Assembly (NCBI GenBank): GCA_003511885.1
Contig: DOIX01000343.1
Span: forward strand, 12,063 to 27,482
Direction of reading: 5' to 3'
Origin: Cyanobacteria bacterium UBA11153
Lineage (GTDB): Bacteria > Cyanobacteriota > Cyanobacteriia > Cyanobacteriales > Coleofasciculaceae
DNA length: 15,420 nt
A model generated the notes under the pieces. It was not told where the DNA came from and did no database searches. It worked only from the letters and a program-made list of their open reading frames with translations. Both the position numbers and the translations under genes were made by a program. Below are positions 1 through 7,002 of this stretch, one piece after another (within the stretch, counting starts at the first letter, position 1; every line of letters starts with the position of its first letter).

Positions 1-55
1 ATGTGGCGGTTGCTATATCTTGCAAGCCTAGATAACCAGACTAAGACTCACGCAG

Positions 56-311
56 CTGACGGGGCGACAACTATAGCTAAAACCATTGCACAGTCTGGCT
101 TGTAGCGCTTTGATTTGCCCTGAAAATTGAGTAGATTTTTGGGTATTATTGACACTATTTTCAAATACGGGCAGCCACAAGTATTATAGTTTCGTGGAAC
201 ACCACCAGATTTCCTGGCTAATTTTCCCTAATATGGGTGGTTTTTTCCGGCTTGGCACGGCTTCAAAAGCATAGCCTGTCAAGGTTTCAACCATAGTTGT
301 CGCCCCATCAG
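56..311. mobile_element. MITE-like element with imperfect terminal inverted repeats
   Basis: The two ends of this 256-bp segment are inverted copies of each other. The left end reads CTGACGGGGCGACAACTAT and the right end, reverse-complemented, reads CTGATGGGGCGACAACTAT, with weaker similarity continuing for about 25 bp more (AAACC, TTG, ACAG blocks). No transposase-sized frame lies inside. The ends resemble those of a non-autonomous element or the remnant of an IS, but I do not recognise the family. A trinucleotide CAG flanks the left end and is part of the right end, so a short target duplication is possible but unproven. It could instead be the base of a large RNA or DNA hairpin. Confidence 0.5.
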
Positions 312-397
312 GGGAATTTCACCTGCATCAATTGATCCTTTAGTTGCAACGGTATTTGCTCTAGAAGGCAAAAAGTATGGGGGAAATCCAATTCTCT

Positions 398-1355
398 TAT
401 AGCGCTACGCGCTTAGATTAGGACAATGGTAAGATTGTTTGTATCTCAATGTTAAAATCCGATCATGCCAGCCGCCTACAGTGACGATTTACGCCTTAAA
501 GCGATTGATGCCGTTCAAAGAGGAGAGAAGAAGAGCCAGGTCTGTCGTTTCTATAAAATCAGTAGAAATACTTTAGACCTGTGGTTAAAAAGAGTCCAAG
601 AAACGGGGAGTGTCCGCCCTAGTAGACTGGGGTCAGGGGGACAAGTCCCCAAGCTAAAAGACCGTGAGAAGTTTCGTCAGTTTCTCGCACAAAACAAAGA
701 TAAAACTCAAAAACAAATAGCTGAGCTATGGGGAGAAGGCTGGACTCAACAAAATGTTAGCTATGCCTGTCAACAACTAGGAATTACTCGTAAAAAAAAA
801 CTTACGGCTATCAAGAAAGAGATGAAAACAAGCGAGAAGAATTCAAAAGAAGATTAAGCGAGATTGAACCCCAGAGGCGAGTCTATGTCGATGAGTCGGG
901 ATTTGATAATCGAGAAGATTACCCCTATGGCTACAGTCCCAAGGGAGAAAGATGCTACGCACTAAAATCGGGTAAGAGAACTCAAAGAGTAAGTTGGATT
1001 ACCGCTCTGAGAGATAAAACCTTGTTTGCTCTGCTCACGTTTGAAGGCTCCTGTAATCGAGACTTATTTGAGACCTGGCTAGCCAATTGCTTGATTCCTA
1101 AATTAAATCCCGGAGATATCATTATAATTGATAATGCCACGTTTCATTAGGGAGCGATGATTCAAGAACTAGTGGAAGCGGCGGGCTGCGAAATCTGGTA
1201 TCTGCCCTCTTATTCCCCAGACTTAAATAAAATTGAAAATTGGTGGGCGGTTTTAAAGACATTGATGAGGCAGATATTAAAAGAATATGAGACGGTTAGA
1301 GATTGTGTAGATGCTGCCTTCAGAGAATGTCCTAACGTATGCGCGTAGCGCTATA
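398..1355 (+). mobile_element. IS630-family (IS630-Tc1-mariner type) insertion sequence
   Basis: The element is bounded by inverted repeats. The left end is TATAGCGCTACGCGC followed five bases later by TTAGGACA (418-425). The right end, read in reverse, is TATAGCGCTACGCGC (1355-1341) followed five bases later by TTAGGACA (1335-1328). The outermost TA at each end fits the TA dinucleotide that this family duplicates, giving an element of about 954 bp between them. It carries one DDE transposase gene on the plus strand. It is inserted in an unidentified gene whose frame is restored when the element is removed. The terminal repeats match the ends of short elements at 7003-7095 and 10583-10684. 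Confidence 0.9.
465..1348 (+). pseudogene. IS630-family transposase, -1 frameshift plus internal stop
   Basis: The first frame (465-857, 130 aa) encodes the helix-turn-helix DNA-binding part (S-R-N-T-L-D-L-W-L-K and a second HTH region). The catalytic part is in the -1 frame. Slipping on the nine A's at 792-800 continues the protein as K-K-K-T-Y-G-Y-Q-E-R-D-E-N-K-R, the expected family sequence, so this is probably programmed frameshifting, as known in many IS630 members. The DDE residues follow: Asp in Y-V-D-E-S-G-F (near 885), Asp in I-I-I-D-N-A-T-F-H (near 1130) and Glu in K-I-E-N-W-W (near 1240). A TAG at 1148-1150, right after F-H, interrupts the catalytic domain between the second and third acidic residues, so this copy should be inactive unless the stop is suppressed. 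The frame ends at a stop inside the right terminal repeat. Confidence 0.88.
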
Positions 1356-1649
1356 CTAGGATCTAGGAAAGGATTCGGATTGCCACCGATAGATCTGGGA
1401 AATGTTCGTAGCACCCTAGAGCGAGAGGTTGTCGTCGAACTTCCGCCAACCGAGTTTGCTAAAATTGCTCCACACATAATTCCTGTCAGCCAATCGCAAC
1501 AGATTTTGCAAGACATGAATATTGCTAATTTGCCAAATATTATTAACGATACAGCAGAAGCAACTCAACTTCTGGAAACTACTCCTAGATTATCACCAAA
1601 GCAAATTGCAGAATTTATAAAACTTATAACTGGAGGCTAAAAATTAATT

Positions 1650-1700
1650 ATGGAAACAAGAGTAATTGAGTTTTTGATAGATCGGGTCTACCGTACTTAG
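1650..1700 (+). pseudogene. Possible 5' end of a gene truncated by a MITE-like element
   Basis: An ATG at 1650 opens M-E-T-R-V-I-E-F-L-I-D-R-V before the frame enters the inverted-repeat element at 1687 and stops at 1698-1700. A GGAGG lies at 1632-1636, overlapping the end of the preceding frame, about 13 nt upstream of the ATG. The peptide composition looks coding, but only 12-13 codons survive. A short in-frame continuation beyond the element cannot be identified with confidence. It may equally be chance. Confidence 0.25.
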
Positions 1701-1855
1701 TGTGCTAAAATATTATTTTAAATAATTAAGAACCAAGTTATACCTCAACTTACTCAAAAAAAGGCTATTTTTGACTTATCCTTTGCTAAGTATTCTTGCG
1801 GGACAATGGCTTCAATCATTATTTTGTAATAGTTTGGCACACTAAGTACGGTAGA
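1687..1855. mobile_element. 169-bp MITE-like element with about 40-bp inverted repeats
   Basis: The left end TCTACCGTACTTAGTGTGC (from 1687) is matched by the reverse complement of the right end, also TCTACCGTACTTAGTGTGC (ending at 1855). Similarity then continues as YAAAMTATTA and an AT-rich stretch to roughly 40 bp. There is no coding capacity. The structure is that of a miniature inverted-repeat transposable element. No target duplication is obvious, and the parent transposase is not in this window. Confidence 0.7.
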
Positions 1856-1915
1856 ACCAGTAAATCTCTGGAAAATATTTAGGCTGCACTAATCCCATTC
1901 ATCAAATTGCCCTCA

Positions 1916-2929
1916 TCAGTGAGACTTTGCCAATTTGTGCTGTAACATCCCACCGACACCCAAAGCTGCTAATGCAAATATACCCCAATCCTCAGAAGGT
2001 TCGGGTACTGATTTTTGATTATCTGCGATGGCGGCTAAGGCGGCATCAGCTACCAGACGATTAGCGGCTGTTGTGGGATGGAGATTATCCCAGAATAAAT
2101 AGGTGTCTGGAGTGTCGCAAATATTGTAATCAAAATCTGGCGGACTTTGAAAGTTGAAGTTAGTCAGGCAAGATTCTGTCACATTCGTAAATCCCAATTT
2201 ACCATTGATGGCATCTTTGACTAGAGAATTAACATCAAGAGGTATAATATTAATTCCGCTCAAGGATTTGTTTAACCCATCAAGGGCATTACTCAAACCA
2301 ACATTATGGGCTGCGCTCAAAAAATTGAGTCCATTAGAGCCAGCACTGCCCAGACTTAGCCCCAAAGGAGTATTTCCTAAATCTGGTAAATTAGGCACTA
2401 AAAAATTGCGAGCGCCCATGTTGAAGAGTGAGGTAATTGTTTGGGACAAGTTACCAACAGGATTGGCTGGATTTGTTTCGCCTCCACCTAGATAATCATT
2501 GGCACCAGCATAGACAACATAGAGACTATGTGCGTCTGGGGATGAAGTAAGGGATTTAAAGGTTTCAATCTCTTGATTCAATCCTGGTAATCCAGGAATT
2601 GGTATTGTGTTTGTATTTGCGGTAGTCGCGCCGCCAAAAGCAAAGTTTATCCCTTCCTTCGGTAAGATAGAAGTAAGTTTAGTAACAGGTACAGGATTTA
2701 ATCCTAAATCTTGTCCTAAATAATCCACCCAGTTTAATCCGTTAGAAAAACGACCGTTAAGATATGGCAGACTTTGGGGAATTAAACCACCCGTAACTTG
2801 GGAAACGTTGCCCGGATCTGATAAGCTATCACCAAAGACATAGATACTGGTGAAACTTGCTGCCATTGTCTTTAATGGCAAGATAAAATAGAATAGGACA
2901 AATCCGGTCGCGAAAGTTTGTTTTCGCAT
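1916..2929 (-). CDS. Secreted SGNH/GDSL-family lipase/esterase with PEP-CTERM anchor
   Basis: This 337-aa protein is a predicted exported hydrolase of the GDSL (SGNH) family. A signal peptide covers residues 1-24 (hydrophobic F-V-L-F-Y-F-I-L core, A-A cleavage region). Block I is F-G-D-S-L-S-D with nucleophile Ser35. Block III is Y-A-G-A-N-D with Asn144. Block V is D-N-L-H-P with Asp281 and His284. The C-terminus from about residue 308 is a PEP-CTERM sorting tail: V-P-E-P, a hydrophobic segment (F-A-L-A-A-L-G-V-G-G-M) and a basic end, which in this class directs processing by an exosortase-type system. All catalytic residues are present, so it should be active on ester substrates, though the substrate cannot be predicted. 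The ATG is preceded by AGGAG at about 11 nt. It is divergent from the downstream ketoacyl synthase gene and has no operon partner here. Confidence 0.93.
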   Translation of the reverse strand: MRKQTFATGFVLFYFILPLKTMAASFTSIYVFGDSLSDPGNVSQVTGGLIPQSLPYLNGRFSNGLNWVDYLGQDLGLNPVPVTKLTSILPKEGINFAFGGATTANTNTIPIPGLPGLNQEIETFKSLTSSPDAHSLYVVYAGANDYLGGGETNPANPVGNLSQTITSLFNMGARNFLVPNLPDLGNTPLGLSLGSAGSNGLNFLSAAHNVGLSNALDGLNKSLSGINIIPLDVNSLVKDAINGKLGFTNVTESCLTNFNFQSPPDFDYNICDTPDTYLFWDNLHPTTAANRLVADAALAAIADNQKSVPEPSEDWGIFALAALGVGGMLQHKLAKSH

Positions 2930-2960
2930 GGTAGATAGTACTCCTGATATTCGGTTGTTG

Positions 2961-3101
2961 TTGGTGGATGGTAGTTGGTGGATGGTGGATGGTGGATGGT
3001 TGTTTCTCCTTCCCTCTTTCCTACTGCATATCCTTCATTGACTATGACCTATTGACCATAACCTATTGACCATTCTCCAACAAATAACAAATAACAAATA
3101 A
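2961..3101. repeat. Cluster of short tandem repeats in a divergent intergenic region
   Basis: Three repeat types lie side by side between two divergent genes. There are reiterated GGTGGAT-type units at 2961-3001, two 14-bp copies of ACCTATTGACCAT(A/T) at 3047-3074, and three exact CAAATAA heptamers at 3081-3101. Units of 7 or 14 bp are typical of the short tandemly repeated repetitive sequences of filamentous cyanobacteria. They occupy the region where promoters for both neighbours must lie. Confidence 0.75.
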
Positions 3102-3171
3102 CCAAGAAGCAGATAGTATAAAGATTTGCTTAAGATATATTTAGTATAACAGAAATTTGATTGGGAATAAG

Positions 3172-4380
3172 GTGGATGTAGTCGTTACAGGCGTTGGTGT
3201 AATCTCGGCTTTGGGTAACCTAGAGTCGAGTTGGTGGAGGCTGCTGAAGGATGAATCTGGAATTGAGCAACATCAACCATTTGCCGATTTACCATCTCTA
3301 CCTCTAGGGATAATCGATAAATTACCAACAGACTTAGAAACCCTGACTAGGCTAGTGGTAGCAGATGCGATTAAGGATGCAAATCTGGAAATACCGATAT
3401 CAGATTGTGGTGTAGTAATTGGCTCAAGTCGGGGCTGTCAAGCATCATGGGAGAAGTTGGCAAGAGAATTGATGAGGGGAAGAGGGGAGGGAAGGGAAGA
3501 GGGGGAAGAGAGGGAGGAGGGGATAGTTTTAACTGAGAAATCAAAACTCTCTCCCCACACCCCACACCCAAAACTGGAGAATTGGTTGGAGATGCTACAT
3601 CATCAGGCTGCGATCGCAACTGTACGTCAGATTGGCTCAACTGGGATAGCACTCGCACCAATGGCGGCTTGTGCAACGGGAATTTGGGCGCTGGCACGAG
3701 GCTTTGAATTGATTCAAACTGGTGAATGTCAGCGAGTAATTGCAGGTGCAGTGGAAGCGCCGATTACGCCTTTGACTTTAACAGGATTTAATCAAATGGG
3801 GGCTTTAGCAAAAACTGGGCTATATCCCTTTGATAAGCAAAGGGAAGGATTGGTTTTAGGAGAAGGTGGGGCGGTTTTGGTGTTAGAGTCGGCTGAATTA
3901 GCGAAAAGTCGAGGAGTGCCAATTTATGGGCGAGTTTTAGGGTTTGGCTTGACTTGTGATTCTCACCATATAAGTGCGCCTTTGTCAAGCGGTACTAGTG
4001 GAATTTTGGCAATTAAACAATGTTTAGCTCGGAGTCAATTATCTCCCTATAATATTAACTATATCCATGCTCATGGGACAGGTACTCAGTTAAACGATCG
4101 CAATGAAGCGCGATTAATTCAACAGTTATTTTCTGATGGAGTTGCCGTTAGTTCAACTAAGGGCGCAACTGGTCATACATTGGGAGGCTCTGGTGCTATT
4201 GGTGCGGCATTTTGTTTGATGGCTTTGAAACATCAAATTTTACCCCCTTGTGTCGGATTAAGGGAACCAGATTTTAATTTGGATTTAGTCAGAAATCCAC
4301 GTCAATGTCAGGTAGGAGGAGTCCTTTGTTTAAGTTTTGGTTTTGGGGGACAAAATGCAGCGATAGCTTTCGGGCAATAG
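3172..4380 (+). CDS. Beta-ketoacyl-ACP synthase II-like protein (KAS/FabF family)
   Basis: This thiolase-fold condensing enzyme would join malonyl-ACP to an acyl chain. The N-terminus V-V-V-T-G-V-G-V-I-S-A-L-G is typical of the family. The active-site Cys is Cys167 in A-A-C-A-T-G; the two active-site His are His301 in H-A-H-G-T-G-T and His335 in T-G-H-T-L-G-G-S-G, with Lys in S-T-K-G-A-T-G-H. The glycine-rich end is F-G-F-G-G-Q-N. The catalytic Cys-His-His set is complete. I chose the GTG at 3172, preceded by GGGA at 3163-3166. A TTG at 3157 is also possible but has no ribosome site and lies just after a TATAAC box at 3145-3150. Residues about 102-134 are a Gly/Glu/Arg then Thr/His/Pro-rich insertion encoded by purine-rich and CCCCACACC repeats, unlike the rest. 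Without it the core is shorter than FabF (about 412 aa), so this may be a divergent paralogue rather than the housekeeping enzyme. Confidence 0.88.
   Translation: MDVVVTGVGVISALGNLESSWWRLLKDESGIEQHQPFADLPSLPLGIIDKLPTDLETLTRLVVADAIKDANLEIPISDCGVVIGSSRGCQASWEKLARELMRGRGEGREEGEEREEGIVLTEKSKLSPHTPHPKLENWLEMLHHQAAIATVRQIGSTGIALAPMAACATGIWALARGFELIQTGECQRVIAGAVEAPITPLTLTGFNQMGALAKTGLYPFDKQREGLVLGEGGAVLVLESAELAKSRGVPIYGRVLGFGLTCDSHHISAPLSSGTSGILAIKQCLARSQLSPYNINYIHAHGTGTQLNDRNEARLIQQLFSDGVAVSSTKGATGHTLGGSGAIGAAFCLMALKHQILPPCVGLREPDFNLDLVRNPRQCQVGGVLCLSFGFGGQNAAIAFGQ
3472..3573 (+). repeat. In-frame low-complexity repeat insertion within the ketoacyl synthase gene
   Basis: A G/A-only stretch (3474-3522) and a CTCCCCACACCCCACACCC tract (about 3549-3568) interrupt an otherwise ordinary coding sequence, adding about 33 codons without breaking the frame. 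CCCCACACC-type tracts are usually intergenic in such genomes. The boundaries are approximate because they are inferred from composition. Confidence 0.6.
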
Positions 4381-4387
4381 GGAATTA

Positions 4388-4431
4388 GGAATCAGTAAAA
4401 TCGGGAAACGAGGGGTTTTTCTGATTCCCGA
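4388..4431. other. Two overlapping, mutually exclusive inverted repeats between genes
   Basis: GGAATCAG (4388-4395) can pair with CTGATTCC (4421-4428), and TCGGGAA (4401-4407) can pair with TTCCCGA (4425-4431). The right arms overlap, so only one hairpin can form at a time. There is no U-run after either, so this is not a classical terminator. It lies between the ketoacyl synthase and pentapeptide genes. It could be transcript-end structure or a decayed repeat. Confidence 0.35.
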
Positions 4432-4505
4432 CTCTCGATCGAGTTATCGGTTATTCTATGGATAGGGTAAGTTGGGATAAAATAGAAAAAAAGGATAGAC
4501 GAGCA

Positions 4506-5843
4506 ATGGCAGATCCTCAACATCTCGATCTCCTCAAACAAGGAGTAGAGGCTTGGAATCAATGGCGGGAAACTAATTATTTCATCGTACCAGATCTCAG
4601 TGGTGCTGACTTGAGTAGGGCAAATCTGAATCAAGTCAATTTGGCAGGAGCATATCTCTGTGAGGTAGACTTGAGAATGGCAAATCTTAGCGATGCAAAT
4701 CTTACAGGTGCGGATTTGAGAGGAGCAAATCTCAAAGGGGCAAATTTAAGAGGGACAACTTTAAATCAAACTAATTTAGCGGGTACAGATTTAGGTGGGG
4801 CACACTTAATGTTAGCTAACTTGATTGAAGCAAATTTGACTTGGGTAAATCTGATCGAGGCTAATCTGAAAGTCGCTAATCTTACTAAGGCAAATCTGAG
4901 CGAAGCCAATCTAAAAATGGCAAATCTCAGCGGTGCTAATCTGAGCGAGGTTAACTTCAGACTGGCAAATCTGAGCGAAGCCAATCTGAGCATGGTAAAT
5001 CTCAGCCGTGCTAACTTAGAAAAAACTCAATCTCTCAAAACTGATTTTAGTAAAGCTATCTTTACGGGAGTTTGTCTGGATAACTGGCAAACAAATAGCG
5101 AGATTAATTTGACTGATGTAATTTGTGAATATGTTTATCTGGGTATCAGCGAAACACAACGCCTGCCGGAAGAGGGTAATTTTGCGCCTGGTGAATTTAT
5201 TAACTTAGTTCGTCGTGGTTTAAATAGGGATAATTTTATTAACCCCAATCCAGTCACTACAGTGCAAAATGATCGGGTAGCGGTTAATCCTAATCTACCT
5301 AGCTTGTCACCAACAGTAGTAGAAATACCAGAGGAAATCCCACCCAGTCAAAATCCAATTGTATCGCCTAAATTATCGCCAGAGATAGATAAAATTTATG
5401 AACCACCTCAACCCATATCACCTAACTGGGTACAAAAGATTGAGGAAATTCCTTATCCACCTCAACCCATAGTATTTAACCCACCACCAGCGATAGAAAA
5501 AACTCCACCGCAGATACAGAATAATCCTTTCCCTACCAACTTGCCGAAAGAGATTATGGAGGTTGAGGCACTACTCAAGGGAATCGATCGAGATTTATCG
5601 AAATCTAAATGGTCAGTAGTAATAGAAAAAATTGAGAAATTATTGCAAGATTTAACGGCAAGTTATCCCACTAATACGCCATTAGAAAAGGTAATTGTGG
5701 TTGCTGCGGCTATCAAGCAGATGGAGGGTAATTCTACTTTGAAAGCGACGATTATGAATGGTGTAAAAGAAGCGGGAAGTGAAACTTTAAAGGATTTAAT
5801 CAAGCATCCCCTCAAGAAAATTTTCTTAGCGGCTATAGAATAA
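4506..5843 (+). CDS. Pentapeptide-repeat protein with PGEF motif and helical C-terminal domain
   Basis: This 445-aa protein is probably cytoplasmic, with no signal peptide or membrane segment. Residues 1-28 are a short N-terminal region (A-D-P-Q-H-L-D-L-L-K-Q-G-V). Residues about 29-180 hold some 29 consecutive A(N/D)LXX pentapeptides, which fold as a right-handed quadrilateral beta-helix. Next comes a conserved-looking module with R-L-P-E-E-G-N-F-A-P-G-E-F (Asn225 to Phe231), which I recall from other cyanobacterial pentapeptide proteins. A proline-rich linker covers about 260-345, and a helical tail rich in Leu, Lys and Glu covers about 346-445. I chose the ATG at 4506 because AAGGA lies 10 nt upstream and the preceding 16 codons from the ATG at 4458 look untranslated. 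The biochemical role is unknown; a scaffold or protein-protein interaction function is the family expectation. Confidence 0.88.
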   Translation: MADPQHLDLLKQGVEAWNQWRETNYFIVPDLSGADLSRANLNQVNLAGAYLCEVDLRMANLSDANLTGADLRGANLKGANLRGTTLNQTNLAGTDLGGAHLMLANLIEANLTWVNLIEANLKVANLTKANLSEANLKMANLSGANLSEVNFRLANLSEANLSMVNLSRANLEKTQSLKTDFSKAIFTGVCLDNWQTNSEINLTDVICEYVYLGISETQRLPEEGNFAPGEFINLVRRGLNRDNFINPNPVTTVQNDRVAVNPNLPSLSPTVVEIPEEIPPSQNPIVSPKLSPEIDKIYEPPQPISPNWVQKIEEIPYPPQPIVFNPPPAIEKTPPQIQNNPFPTNLPKEIMEVEALLKGIDRDLSKSKWSVVIEKIEKLLQDLTASYPTNTPLEKVIVVAAAIKQMEGNSTLKATIMNGVKEAGSETLKDLIKHPLKKIFLAAIE

Positions 5844-5877
5844 GCTGATAAGCGGCTAAATCGAATAATGAAGACAG

Positions 5878-5996
5878 GGAATAGGGAGTAGAGAATAGGG
5901 AGTGGGGAAGGATTTGAGCCAATGCGACTCTTTTTTAGAAGATACAATTTAACTGCGCAGCAGCTTAGAATGGATTTGGTTGTTGGTTGTTGGTTA
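5878..5996. repeat. Intergenic tandem repeats (GAATAGGGAGT and TTGGTTG units)
   Basis: Positions 5878-5906 contain repeated GGGAATAGGGAGT-like units, and 5976-5996 contain three TTGGTTG-type heptamers (the third ends in A). The 352-bp gap at 5844-6195 otherwise holds a HIP1 octamer at 6038-6045 and the short inverted-repeat element at 6076-6172. I see no gene in it. Confidence 0.65.
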
Positions 5997-6075
5997 GTTG
6001 TTTGGATGGAAATAGGAGATAACAAACAGCACTCGAAGCGATCGCAAACCTCCATAATTGATCCACAACCAGCAA

Positions 6076-6172
6076 TATAGCGGATTTCACCTGAGTGAGG
6101 TATACCCATAATATACAAAGTTTTTTTTCAGTGTTGTTTTAGGTGTACCTCATGGGGCTGCAAACCGCTATA
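6076..6172. mobile_element. 97-bp TATAGCGG-ended miniature inverted-repeat element
   Basis: The left arm at 6076-6106 begins TATAGCGGATTTCA and includes TGAGGTATACC. The right arm at 6142-6172, reverse-complemented, begins TATAGCGGTTTGCA and includes TGAGGTACACC. The 31-bp arms agree at about 23 positions. The centre holds an eight-T run. The TATA ends suggest TA-targeting like IS630-type elements. It lies directly downstream of the xisI stop and could also fold in RNA as a 3' hairpin. Confidence 0.6.
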
Positions 6173-6195
6173 TATTGTCGGTTATAGGTCTAATC

Positions 6196-6531
6196 TCAGG
6201 CAACTCCATACGCTGTATAAGGACGCTTGTAAGGTGGATGCAAACCAAGTACAATGTCTTCTTTAGAAACACCCATTTCTAGCAATTCTTGACCGACATC
6301 AATATCTGTTGCGTTGCGTTGAAGCCAGATTTTTCCATCTTTTATATCGAAGTGTAGAAGGGTGTAATAAATTCGCTCTAAACCTTTCCAACCCACTCGC
6401 ATGAGTTGATAGCGATCGCGTACCGGATCGAAAAATAGCTGGTTCTCTACATCTTCATTTCGGGATTGAAATTGACTGTGCTTTTCCAACAAGGTTTGGA
6501 TGCAATACCGATAACGCTCTAATTTATCCAT
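6196..6531 (-). CDS. xisI: XisI family protein (fdxN element excision controlling factor)
   Basis: This 111-aa protein matches the XisI family in length and signature: the start M-D-K-L-E-R-Y, F-D-x-x-R-D-R-Y-Q-L-M-R-V-G-W, H-F-D-I-K-D-G-K-I-W-L-Q-R-N-x-T-D and the end G-L-H-P-P-Y-K-R-P-Y-T. In Anabaena, XisH and XisI are needed with the XisF recombinase for excision of the fdxN element, but the family is widespread, often as xisHI pairs with no such element. Its ATG lies inside the last codons of xisH (overlap 13 bp), so the pair is probably translationally coupled. No xisF or nif gene is present here, so excision control is not supported for this copy. The actual role is unknown. Confidence 0.93.
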   Translation of the reverse strand: MDKLERYRYCIQTLLEKHSQFQSRNEDVENQLFFDPVRDRYQLMRVGWKGLERIYYTLLHFDIKDGKIWLQRNATDIDVGQELLEMGVSKEDIVLGLHPPYKRPYTAYGVA

Positions 6532-6932
6532 TGGACAATCTCCTCAGTTATGGGATTGTAAACAATAAGTTTGAGTTGATGTCGGGCGATCGCGACTTTA
6601 GCAAAACGACTTTGAAAAAATGTTTGATAGGTTTCAAGGGGTACGGCTAAATAGATTTGGCGATCCGGTTCATTGACTTCTAGCATAATTCGATAGTTCA
6701 AGAACTGTCCTAAAGCCGTATGAAAATCATTGATTGCGGATGTGCTGATAAAGCTCTTTATTTCAACTGCAATTTTTTCCTCGCCCCGTGCGGCTGCAAT
6801 CAGGCGTTCAGCAGCTAAGTCGATTTTAACTGTGATTTCTTCCCATTCTAGTTCTAATGGATCGTCGGTAATAATCCATTGTTCTTTTTCTAAACCGTGC
6901 CTGACTGCATCGTGAAACCGATCTTTAGCCAT
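6519..6932 (-). CDS. xisH: XisH family protein, PD-(D/E)XK nuclease-like
   Basis: This 137-aa protein starts M-A-K-D-R-F-H-D-A-V-R, the characteristic XisH N-terminus, which decides the start at 6932 over an upstream ATG at 6971. A GGAGG lies at 6947-6951, 14 nt upstream of the chosen start. The core carries Asp38 in V-K-I-D-L-A-A-E and Glu57-Ile-Lys59 in A-V-E-I-K-S-F. These are the spaced D...ExK residues of the PD-(D/E)XK nuclease fold to which XisH is assigned, so nuclease activity is possible but unproven. It overlaps xisI and is first in the pair. Outside fdxN-element strains the biological role of XisHI is not established. The pair sits between two TATAGC-ended miniature elements. Confidence 0.92.
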   Translation of the reverse strand: MAKDRFHDAVRHGLEKEQWIITDDPLELEWEEITVKIDLAAERLIAAARGEEKIAVEIKSFISTSAINDFHTALGQFLNYRIMLEVNEPDRQIYLAVPLETYQTFFQSRFAKVAIARHQLKLIVYNPITEEIVQWIN

Positions 6933-7002
6933 TGTTTGTTTTAGTTCCTCCCTACTGTTCGAGTTAACCACTTTTTAGCTATAAAGTCCAACTACTGGGA
7001 AC

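Larger units (their letters stand above)
313..1640 (+). pseudogene. Unidentified gene interrupted by the IS630 element (313..399 joined to 1356..1640)
   Basis: Codons 313-399 end in ...N-P-I-L-L, and codons 1356-1640 begin L-G-S-R-K-G-F-G-L-P and run 94 residues to TAA. Removing the insertion sequence plus one copy of its TA target joins the two parts in the same frame with no stop, giving about 123 codons of a C-terminal region. The open frame extends upstream to a stop at 229, but 232-311 lies inside the inverted-repeat element. The downstream part includes a stretch L-S-P-K-Q-I-A-E-F-I-K near the end. I do not recognise the family, and no catalytic motif is evident. The ATG at 1311 that can open the downstream part lies inside the IS, so translation from it would be accidental. 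Confidence 0.55.

Noticed and set aside
1277..1516. Minus-strand 79-codon frame across the right end of the IS
   Set aside because: It spans the IS boundary and opposes the transposase and pseudogene frames, with no recognisable motif.
3610..3617. GCGATCGC as a regulatory site
   Set aside because: It is one of nine HIP1 octamers spread through coding and non-coding DNA, a genome-wide cyanobacterial signature rather than a local operator.
4458..4505. Upstream ATG of the pentapeptide protein
   Set aside because: The ATG at 4506 has AAGGA 10 nt before it and gives the natural N-terminus. The 16 extra codons look like leader sequence.
4766..4993. Minus-strand frame inside the pentapeptide gene
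   Set aside because: It is an antisense shadow caused by the periodic 15-bp repeats; its Leu/Arg/Ser-rich pattern mirrors the pentapeptides.
5663..6118. Minus-strand 151-codon frame overlapping the pentapeptide gene end
   Set aside because: It is antisense to the conserved C-terminal domain and crosses intergenic repeats; its composition is not protein-like.
6196..6932. Complete fdxN-type excision system
   Set aside because: Only xisH and xisI are present. There is no XisF recombinase, no attachment-site pair and no nif gene in the window.
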